From NCBI RefSeq assembly GCF_030440555.1, contig NZ_CP047118.1, forward strand, positions 1,488,001 to 1,552,000: DNA of 64,000 nucleotides, in the 5' to 3' direction. A program made the position numbers and the translations under genes. Below are positions 57,001 to 64,000 of the stretch, in pieces. The notes under the pieces were generated by a model. That model searched no databases, had not been told where the DNA came from, and saw only the letters and a list, made by a program, of their open reading frames with translations. Numbering within the stretch: position 1 is the stretch's first letter; every line of letters starts with the position of its first letter. The stretch is from Corynebacterium caspium DSM 44850. Lineage in GTDB: Bacteria > Actinomycetota > Actinomycetes > Mycobacteriales > Mycobacteriaceae.

Positions 57001-60000
57001 GAATTATCCTGCTCTAACTCAGAATCAGATTCTGTACAGGCCACTTGAATAGGACCACTAATATCACCGCGTTGTTGCCAAATTCCGCGCCCAGGAGCTA
57101 AAGATTGCGGTTTGATTCCGAAGATATTTCCTTCATCTCTATCGGCATCTAAGAGAATTACTGTTGGTTGTTGATCTTTTACTGCTGCTAAGAAAGGTTG
57201 AAATAAAGCCCGCCCAATTCCGCCAGCACTGCGCCCAATTACCAGTTTTAATCCGACATCTAGGGCGTGTGGAAGTATTTCTTTAAGTGCAAATAGCACT
57301 TCGTCTCCCAGCACATCTAGATCATCGATTACCACTGCGATTTCTGGACCCTGCCACCAACTGCGGTTTTTTAATTCCATTGCGGTAATTTCTGGGCCTG
57401 GCAGCCGTTTTTTCAAAGTTGCCAAAGTATTTTTTAAAAGCTCAGTAGTTGCAGCGGTAGTAGCGGAATAGCCTGCTAAAAAATCAGGAGCAATTCTTCC
57501 TAAATGTGCTCTTCGATGATCAACTAGGACTATCCGAATATTTTCTCTACCAAGATCACATAGCCCTGCCAAGGCAGTAGCTAATGCGGTTGATTTCCCG
57601 GCTCCCCTGCTTCCTATTACTACTAGGTGTTGGGAATTCCACCGTAAAGGAGCAAGTCGCGGACCACCTTGACCCATTAGTACCCCGGTGGCTAAGTCCT
57701 GCTGAGCCTCTTTAATAGCGCTCAATTGCTGTAGTTGAGACAAACTTAAATAATCTGGTAGCACTTCAAGTGCGGGAACTGCCGGTTGGGTGGCAGATAT
57801 ATGCTGGATATGGCCTATATCTTGAGAAGTAGCTCGGGCAAATAGAAAAGATTCTGATTCTTGGGTAATTCCGCGACCAGGAATATTGGGTAATTTCTCT
57901 TGAACTTTACGATCAATTAAAGAGTCCATTGCTTCCCCTAGCCTTAATTCCAGCCGTAAACTAATTAGATCTCTGATTGCCGGGCGCAATAATGTCCATC
58001 GGGAAGTACTAATTATTAGGTGCACGCCAGCAGCTGGGCCATCGGCAGCAATTCGGGTGAGAGTTTCAATGCAATCTTCAAAATCATCTAAGAGCACATG
58101 CCAGCCATCTATGAATAAAAAGGTATGCCGGGCATGGGGTTGCTGTAATTCGCCGCCATCAGCAATGAGGGTGGCTACTTCATCGATAACTCGGCGGATA
58201 CGAGCAGGATTTTTCCTACTAGCTACCCCGGAGGTGTGCGGTAAACGTTCTAGGTGCAACAGATTGGTACTTGCATCATTTCCGCCTAAATCTAAAACAT
58301 AAAACCTGATCTGCGAGGTGTAGTGCGTAGCAGCTAAGGCAGTAGCTATGGTGCGCAATGCGGTAGTTTTGCCGGTGCGCGGAGAACCACAAATCGCCAA
58401 GTGGCCTGAGCCAGCATTGAAATCGAGCTGTAGGGGATCTTGGCGTTGATAATAGGGCCTATCTATTATCCCCACACAAGTTTTCAAGGCCCCAATATCA
58501 ACGACTACCTTTGATAATTCGATTATTTCCGGGAGTGGATCAAGCCAAACTTTATGGGCTTGTTGAGATCTTTTCGCTGCCGCTAGTTGAGTGATTTTTA
58601 CGACTTCTTCTAGCACCGTAGTTGAGTGATCTAAATAGGTGGGAGAATGTGTTTCCTGCGGCCAGCTAGTAAAGAGAGAAATCTCCGGAGCTGCTGCAGC
58701 TGTATTATCCAAACGTTCTACTGGACCAGATACATATGCTGCTTGAAAAGCTGAGATCTCATCTGCTCCGGTTTTTAAATATCCAGCACCCGGCGCGCTT
58801 GGTAGCCGGTAAGCGTCAGTTATTCCTAATACTTGGCGAGATTCCGCAGCAGAAAAAGTTCTTAACCCAATGCGATAGGAAAGATGGGAATCTAAACCAC
58901 GCAACCGCCCTTCTTCTAGTCTTTGCGAGGCTAGCAGCAGGTGTACTTGTAAAGATCTTCCTAGTCGCCCGATAGCTACAAAGAGGTCAGCAAAATCTGG
59001 GTGTTGTCCTAAGAGTTCTGAAAATTCATCTACCACAATAAAAAGTGCTGGTAGTGGCGCTAAATCTGGTCTTTCGCCCGAGGTGCGCGCAGTTTCATAA
59101 TCCACTACGTTGGAGAAATTTCCTGCAGTGCGAAGTTTTTCTTGCCTCCTATTCATTTCTCCAGAAAGAGCATCTCGCATTCTTTCTACTAAGCCAGCTT
59201 CGTCTTCCAAATTTGTGATTACTGCAGAGGTATGCGGCAATCCTTCCAAGCCTAAAAAGGTGGCCCCACCTTTGAAATCTACGAGTACCATATTGAGCTC
59301 ATCAGGGCTGTGAGTTACCGCTAAAGCCACCACCAGGCTTCTAAGAAGTTCGGATTTTCCAGAACCAGTAGCTCCAATACAGAGACCGTGTGGACCTACT
59401 CCCCCATGTGCGGATTCTTTGATATCTAAAGAAATTGGTACTCCTGCGGTCCCGGAACCAAAAGGAATTAAAAGTCGACTTCGGGCATTATTTCGAATTG
59501 GCCACAAATTATCGGGCTGTAATTGGCTAAGTTCTCTAATCCCTAATAGATCTGGCAGGCCTACTTTAGAAGGCAATTTTAGAGCACCACTTTTAGTGCT
59601 TAAGGCTTTTTGGAAGTGCGTTCCTGTGGCTAAAACCGGGCGTTCATAACGCGCCATCCGGCGAGCTAAGTACAGGGAAGCTTTTTGGCTTAAGACAGAG
59701 CTAGTTCCTAGTTTTTCAGCTCCCCCAACAGTAAAAGCCTGTATTTCGCCAGCTTCAGCTTTTATAACTAAGCCTTCATCTTGAGCGCGAGCATAAAGGG
59801 CAGTGGGGGCGCCGGTTCCAATATCAATAATTAAATCAATATCTTCATCATCTATAAAGCTTTCCATTCCAGTGGTGGATTCTTCATCTACCAGCAGTAT
59901 CTTGAAGCTAGAGTTTTCTGGATTCCGAGTATGTGGCAGCCATTTTAACCATTGCCATCTGCTGTTTTCTTGCCCGCCATATACGTTAATACTTAGGGTT

Positions 60001-60734
60001 TCTGGACCATGAAATACTACTAATTGGGCGATGATCGCACGGGTTAAAGCTGCAGCTTCAATACCAATTAGAGAAATAAATCTAAAGGTATCCAGAGATA
60101 CCACTATGGGTATTCCGGCGACTGTATTGGCAGCTCGAAGAGTTCTTCTTAAAGCTACGGCACATACCGGATCAACATCTTCAGTTGCCCCTGCATCCCC
60201 CAGTTCTAAAGGCGTGCATAACCGGGTTTTCCCTAAACCTAGCCGGACTTGAAAAGCATCTGAATCAGAACTTAGCCGTTCCCAGAGTCGCAAGTATTGC
60301 GGGCCTGAGATTAGGGCATATAAATCTGCTGGATCTGGGTGTTTATGCACCTCATGGAGTCTTTGAGCTTTAGCATTTTCTGCAGCGAGTTTGCGTAGCA
60401 CTCCTAGATGACGCAAGTAGGTTCTGCGGGTTTCATCAGTTTCTGACCCATCACTGGGGGAAAACATGCTAAATAAACCCATAACCATCATCATGGGCAT
60501 CATTAACATCATGGGATTCATTGCCATACCGTTTCCCGAGCTGCGACCCAGCGTCATAAACACCACCATGGCTACCATCATCACCACCATTACCAGCGGC
60601 ATTATCAGTTTTAGCAGTGGGGTGGGCTTATGAGCTTCAACAGCAGGAATTGGTTCGACAGGGAGTTTTCCAGTCGGTTTGGGCGGCGCAGGTACTCGCT
60701 GCGATTCCCCCACAAGATCTACTTGAATTGTCAC
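56997..60734 (-). CDS. eccC: ESX-4 type VII secretion ATPase EccC
   Basis: 1245-aa single-chain FtsK/SpoIIIE motor of the type VII translocon. Two N-terminal membrane helices (about 42-60 and 72-90), the second unusually rich in Met, are followed by three ATPase domains with Walker A motifs GATGSGKSE (about 453), GSPRTGKTT (about 782) and GSRGAGKST (about 1039). The first domain also has DFKGGATF. Starts with GTG behind AAGGGGG. Divergent from eccD. Confidence 0.96.
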   Translation of the reverse strand: MTIQVDLVGESQRVPAPPKPTGKLPVEPIPAVEAHKPTPLLKLIMPLVMVVMMVAMVVFMTLGRSSGNGMAMNPMMLMMPMMMVMGLFSMFSPSDGSETDETRRTYLRHLGVLRKLAAENAKAQRLHEVHKHPDPADLYALISGPQYLRLWERLSSDSDAFQVRLGLGKTRLCTPLELGDAGATEDVDPVCAVALRRTLRAANTVAGIPIVVSLDTFRFISLIGIEAAALTRAIIAQLVVFHGPETLSINVYGGQENSRWQWLKWLPHTRNPENSSFKILLVDEESTTGMESFIDDEDIDLIIDIGTGAPTALYARAQDEGLVIKAEAGEIQAFTVGGAEKLGTSSVLSQKASLYLARRMARYERPVLATGTHFQKALSTKSGALKLPSKVGLPDLLGIRELSQLQPDNLWPIRNNARSRLLIPFGSGTAGVPISLDIKESAHGGVGPHGLCIGATGSGKSELLRSLVVALAVTHSPDELNMVLVDFKGGATFLGLEGLPHTSAVITNLEDEAGLVERMRDALSGEMNRRQEKLRTAGNFSNVVDYETARTSGERPDLAPLPALFIVVDEFSELLGQHPDFADLFVAIGRLGRSLQVHLLLASQRLEEGRLRGLDSHLSYRIGLRTFSAAESRQVLGITDAYRLPSAPGAGYLKTGADEISAFQAAYVSGPVERLDNTAAAAPEISLFTSWPQETHSPTYLDHSTTVLEEVVKITQLAAAKRSQQAHKVWLDPLPEIIELSKVVVDIGALKTCVGIIDRPYYQRQDPLQLDFNAGSGHLAICGSPRTGKTTALRTIATALAATHYTSQIRFYVLDLGGNDASTNLLHLERLPHTSGVASRKNPARIRRVIDEVATLIADGGELQQPHARHTFLFIDGWHVLLDDFEDCIETLTRIAADGPAAGVHLIISTSRWTLLRPAIRDLISLRLELRLGEAMDSLIDRKVQEKLPNIPGRGITQESESFLFARATSQDIGHIQHISATQPAVPALEVLPDYLSLSQLQQLSAIKEAQQDLATGVLMGQGGPRLAPLRWNSQHLVVIGSRGAGKSTALATALAGLCDLGRENIRIVLVDHRRAHLGRIAPDFLAGYSATTAATTELLKNTLATLKKRLPGPEITAMELKNRSWWQGPEIAVVIDDLDVLGDEVLFALKEILPHALDVGLKLVIGRSAGGIGRALFQPFLAAVKDQQPTVILLDADRDEGNIFGIKPQSLAPGRGIWQQRGDISGPIQVACTESDSELEQDNS

Positions 60735-61013
60735 TAAAAGTCCCCCTTTTTTTAAAACTTTTTAAACGAAGGGGCGCAGAAGATAAAAAACTTATCCCCC
60801 TTTGAAAGTAGCCATATACAGCGAAAATACTGTTTGCTTGCCCCCAATATTTCTTGCTTTTATGGTTGCCCCCTCGACGTAACCTAAATAATAGGGCACA
60901 ATCGGTCCTACGTAAAGGGGTAGGCAAAATTCGGGGTAACTGCCTTAGTAATTATTTGACTTAGCCACTTGAGGGGATCATTTTAAATATATTAGGGGGA
61001 AAAGTTTAATTTC
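60735..61013. other. Divergent eccC/eccD promoter region
   Basis: 279 bp between the two halves of the secretion locus. G-rich ribosome-binding sequences (AAGGGGG for eccC, TTAGGGGGAAA for eccD) are visible; the eccD one is 13-15 nt from its ATG, longer than usual. No further element is recognised. Confidence 0.5.
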
Positions 61014-62342
61014 ATGGACCAGATATTGTGTTTGACCATGCGTTTTAATGTCGGAAATTTCCACCGCGATACCGATATTTCAGTTCCGGCTAAAACCTGC
61101 ATTGGGGAGCTTATTGACGACATCTCCCGGATTGCCGCTGCTCCTTCAATAAGTAAGCCCTGGGAACCAAGTACGCCCGCTGGGACGATACTAGACATCA
61201 GTGTGCCGCTTCAGGATTTAGAGATAAATCACGGGGATCTAATAATTTTGCAACCGCGTGAGTCTCGTCCAGAGCCGGTGCTCCGCGAAGCTGCTGAAGC
61301 TTTAGCGATTCTAGCTCATGAAGATAGCGCGCTCGGTTTGCAAAAAGTGGTTCATATGGCTTCTCTTGCTGGGCTTTTTGCCATCGGAGTGCTATTGCAA
61401 TTCTGGGTAAATTCAGGCCCCTTAACGCTGGCAGTGCTAGCAGTTTTAGCTAGTGCCTTAACCATTTGGAAGCGTGAGTTATTTATTTTAGCGCTGGTGG
61501 GAATTGTCAGCGCCGGTTTAGCTACCACTTGGTGGATAATCGGTTCAAGAGTGCCTTTTCTAGAGCTATTTGAAGAGTTACGCGCTCCCCCTTTATTTGC
61601 CGGACTGGCGGTATCGGCCCTACTGCTTTTCCTAGCTATTTTGTGGCGAGTTACCTGGCTTTCACATCCAGTTGTATTTAGTGCCACTAGCATTGGTTTT
61701 ATTGGTATTTCTGGTGGTTTATTAGGGTGGCAATGGGGTGGTGTTATTACAGCTGCAGCAATCCTTATTGGCCTTGGATTCATATTTAGTAGCCTTGGTC
61801 CCCGAATAGCCACTGGATTAGCAGGCTTAGAGGTGCCAAAATTGCCCGCAGCTGGGCAATCTTTAGATAATTTGGATTTATCCATACCCGCTAATGGCTT
61901 ATCGGGGGCGAAACTTGCAAAACAAATTCATCATGGCATTGTCATCGGAATAGCAGTTACTACCATTCCCAGCCTGGCGATTCTTTGTTGGTTAGGTTCT
62001 GTATATACCTTTGCTTTGGCCTTAACTATTGCAGTTAGTTATGCACTTCATGGGCTAAGACACAGTTCTGGAGTAATAGCGGGTGTAAGTCTGGCAATTG
62101 CGACTAGCGCTATCGGATTCGCCGGGCTTTCCTTATACGCATCCTCACAGTGGTTATGGATATTTAATTTAGTACTAGCAATTGCGGCATTGAGTTCCCC
62201 AATATGGGTTCCGCTGCTAAAACCGCCTAAGCCGACCCAAATAGTGTGGTGGGAAAGACTAGAAACTTTGGCAATAGCTGCCGCTATTCCACTAATAGTC
62301 CACTTAATTGGCGTATTTGAGCTGATTAGAGGGTTGGGATGA
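61014..62342 (+). CDS. eccD: ESX-4 type VII secretion membrane channel component EccD
   Basis: 442 aa. An N-terminal ubiquitin-like domain (LTMRFNVGNFHRDTDISVPAK, LEINHGDLIILQP) is followed by about eleven transmembrane helices from residue ~120. The family and the position after the divergent eccC identify it; forms the membrane vestibule of the translocon. Its stop overlaps the mycP start (ATGA). Confidence 0.93.
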   Translation: MDQILCLTMRFNVGNFHRDTDISVPAKTCIGELIDDISRIAAAPSISKPWEPSTPAGTILDISVPLQDLEINHGDLIILQPRESRPEPVLREAAEALAILAHEDSALGLQKVVHMASLAGLFAIGVLLQFWVNSGPLTLAVLAVLASALTIWKRELFILALVGIVSAGLATTWWIIGSRVPFLELFEELRAPPLFAGLAVSALLLFLAILWRVTWLSHPVVFSATSIGFIGISGGLLGWQWGGVITAAAILIGLGFIFSSLGPRIATGLAGLEVPKLPAAGQSLDNLDLSIPANGLSGAKLAKQIHHGIVIGIAVTTIPSLAILCWLGSVYTFALALTIAVSYALHGLRHSSGVIAGVSLAIATSAIGFAGLSLYASSQWLWIFNLVLAIAALSSPIWVPLLKPPKPTQIVWWERLETLAIAAAIPLIVHLIGVFELIRGLG

Positions 62343-63595
62343 CTTCTTTTATGGAGGGTAGAAACTCTTTAAACTTAGCCAGGTTACGCCCTCATAATCG
62401 ACTATTTAAAGTAAGCCTTATTGGCAGCTGCCTATTTGCAGTTACTGGACTAATCCCCCATGGGCTAGGAATACACGCGGAAGCTAATGCTCAAAACTAT
62501 AACTCTGAAAGAGAGGTAGTTTGTGCTAGACCAGAATTCACCTCCGCACCTGATGCTGATTTTATTCGCGCTAAACACGCTGAATTCCATAATTTTTTTG
62601 GGCGCGGAAGTGGCATAAAAATAGCAGTCATTGATACCGGCGTAGCAGATCATCCGCAACTACGCGGAGTAATACCGGGTGCAGATTTAGTAACCCCTTC
62701 AAACCCAGAACCATTATTAGACTGTGAAGGCCACGGCACGATAGTAGCGGGAATTATCGCCGGCACAGACCTTGGGATAGCACCCGATTCCACCATTATT
62801 TCTATTAAACAAAGTTCTACTACCGCAGGCAATCCTGAAGAATCCGGAAACCTAAAAACTATGGCTGCTGCCATTGATAAGGCAGTAGAACTCGGTGCCA
62901 GAATAATCAATATTTCTATTATTTCCTGTGTAGACCCAGCTCTAAATACCGATATCTCTGCATTGCTTAGAGCTACTGAAAAAGCCGAGGCAGCAGGCGT
63001 AATTATTGTGGCTGCAGCGGGCAATATCTCTGATAGCTGTCCACAAGGATCTAAAGTTTTCCCTGCTCATATTCCCACCGTAATTGCGGTAAAAGCTTTA
63101 GATGAGAACACCAAAATAACTAGCTACTCTGTGGACACCCCACCCGAGCAGTTTGCCCTAAGTGCCTCCGGACATATTGAATTAGGGATTTCCCCAAGTG
63201 GCGAAGGTTGGGCCAAAGGAGTTATTCCTCCGCGCCAACAACATTCTGTCGCTATAAACGGCACCAGCTTTGCAGCACCATATATCAGCGCAATAGTGGC
63301 ACTTATGGTGGAAAGATATCCCACCGCCAGCCCAGCAGATATTAAAAAAGTATTACAAAATATTGCTTTCCCGCCGGTAAATGCCATTAACCCCGAAGCC
63401 GCTATCGCAGCTCTTAGCCCAGAATATGCAGAAATTACGAGCAGCGATAAAACTCCTGTACGAAAGCTAAAACTATCTACGATTCCCCCGACCGATCCAC
63501 ACCCGGAAGAAAGATTTCGCTATTTTATTTTCATATTTGGTGCACTACATCTAATCGGATTTATTGGATATGGGATAAAAACTGCCCGAAAATAA
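62339..63595 (+). CDS. mycP: Mycosin-type subtilase MycP of ESX-4
   Basis: 418-aa membrane-anchored serine protease of the type VII system. Signal/anchor helix at about 24-42; catalytic triad Asp99 (AVIDTGV), His132 (CEGHGT) and Ser310 (NGTSFAAPY), with oxyanion Asn229 (AAAGN). A C-terminal transmembrane helix (about 395-414) and basic tail follow. All catalytic residues are present. Translationally coupled to eccD. Confidence 0.96.
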   Translation: MTSFMEGRNSLNLARLRPHNRLFKVSLIGSCLFAVTGLIPHGLGIHAEANAQNYNSEREVVCARPEFTSAPDADFIRAKHAEFHNFFGRGSGIKIAVIDTGVADHPQLRGVIPGADLVTPSNPEPLLDCEGHGTIVAGIIAGTDLGIAPDSTIISIKQSSTTAGNPEESGNLKTMAAAIDKAVELGARIINISIISCVDPALNTDISALLRATEKAEAAGVIIVAAAGNISDSCPQGSKVFPAHIPTVIAVKALDENTKITSYSVDTPPEQFALSASGHIELGISPSGEGWAKGVIPPRQQHSVAINGTSFAAPYISAIVALMVERYPTASPADIKKVLQNIAFPPVNAINPEAAIAALSPEYAEITSSDKTPVRKLKLSTIPPTDPHPEERFRYFIFIFGALHLIGFIGYGIKTARK

Positions 63596-63627
63596 CTGCC
63601 CTATCCCGTGACTACTCCCCTGCTGCC

Positions 63628-63681
63628 GCGCGGTACCCCAGCGCGGTGACTCAGCGCGCGCTACTCCAGCGCAGTAACCCA
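63628..63681. repeat. Four imperfect 13-15-bp tandem repeats between mycP and eccB
   Basis: GCGCGGTACCCCA, GCGCGGTGACTCA, GCGCGCGCTACTCCA and GCGCAGTAACCCA follow each other directly in the space between the convergent genes. Confidence 0.85.
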
Positions 63682-63683
63682 AG

Positions 63684-64000
63684 CTAAGTCACCGCAGCTT
63701 TAAGTGCTTTTTCGCGGGCTAAGACTTCTGCTTGAGGTAATAAACTCAATACCGACCAAGGTGCCGGAATAGGTTTATTTATCCCCAGAGCTGCAGCATC
63801 TTCAGCCGAAGCAATAGGATAATAACGACCAGTAGGCGTAATAATTCCCACCCCATGGCCAATATCAACAGCAAGGCCCGCACTTAAACCCGGCGCAATA
63901 AACTTAGCTGCAGGAGATAACCCACTGATATCGACCCCAGTCAAAGTATCTTCTGCATTCAACACCGAAACAGAAGTATTTTTCGCATCTGGGGTGCTAG
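63684..64000 (-). CDS. eccB: ESX-4 EccB, C-terminal part (runs off the window)
   Basis: About 105 C-terminal residues of EccB. The frame stays open to the edge of the window at 64000, so the gene continues beyond. Visible are the domain-end blocks VDIGHGVGIITPTGRYYPIASAEDAAALGI and PIPAPWSVLSLLPQAEVLAREKALKAAV, typical for the C-terminus of EccB. It faces mycP, matching the mycobacterial ESX-4 arrangement. Confidence 0.88.
   Translation of the reverse strand, partial: STPDAKNTSVSVLNAEDTLTGVDISGLSPAAKFIAPGLSAGLAVDIGHGVGIITPTGRYYPIASAEDAAALGINKPIPAPWSVLSLLPQAEVLAREKALKAAVT

Overview
The window is a chromosomal segment of a Corynebacterium-like actinobacterium (Mycobacteriales) of moderate GC content. 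Three things support this. The first is the gene content: monomeric NADP-isocitrate dehydrogenase, imuA'/imuB/dnaE2, sigD-rsdA, GroEL with a His tail, and an esrISR-type envelope-stress system. The second is synteny: the order guaA / guaB3 / guaB / DUF5319 / rsdA / sigD / groEL / groES / tsaD / rimI / tsaB / tsaE+alr / glmM / rpsI / rplM / esx-esx / Rv3446c-type / eccC / eccD / mycP / eccB follows Mycobacterium tuberculosis Rv3396c-Rv3450c, with local insertions. The third is the many leaderless-looking genes, with a TAnnnT-type -10 hexamer ending 7-8 nt before the start codon.

Layout. 0-3.3 kb: upp, then on the other strand a small helical protein coupled to an NlpC/P60 hydrolase without a signal peptide, and a protein with an internal duplication. 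3.4-7.6 kb: YihY-type membrane protein, trpS, TRIC channel and exonuclease III. 8-11 kb: icd and a secreted membrane-anchored protein. 11-13.6 kb: cstA with its ybdD-type partner. 13.6-14.5 kb: a non-coding stretch with several hairpins, three of them with 11-nt C-rich loops. 14.5-18.2 kb: DUF3017-folD, trmL and two PH-domain membrane proteins. 18.2-27.4 kb: SOS mutagenesis genes dnaE2 and imuA'-imuB, each group with a LexA-like box, flanking a metQNI methionine importer and an AMIN-like lipoprotein. 27.4-30.5 kb: an esrISR-like envelope-stress module. 30.6-38 kb: guanine-nucleotide genes guaA, guaB3 and guaB with an orphan Aer-like PAS protein, then sigD-rsdA. 38.4-40.4 kb: groES-groEL behind a CIRCE operator. 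40.7-49.7 kb: an amino-acid permease, tsaD-rimI-tsaB, an exporter-like carrier, a VKOR protein, an alr-tsaE fusion and an alpha/beta-hydrolase-like protein lacking its nucleophile. 49.7-52 kb: a translationally coupled three-gene operon of unknown function. 52-54.6 kb: glmM, rpsI and rplM. 55-64 kb: an ESX-4-type type VII secretion locus; eccB runs off the right edge.

The most intriguing theme is a possible wider type VII secretion network. An ESX-4 core (two WXG100 proteins, EccC, EccD, mycosin, EccB) lies a few kb from an unknown operon of a 118-aa helical protein, a 512-aa Pro-rich membrane protein and a 100-aa helical protein. At the far left of the window is a similar pair: a ~100-aa helical protein next to an NlpC/P60 hydrolase with a helical N-terminus and no signal peptide. 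Both look like partner-plus-effector sets. That they are secreted by the ESX-4 system is inference from architecture and proximity only. All similarities were recognised by eye; no database search was run.
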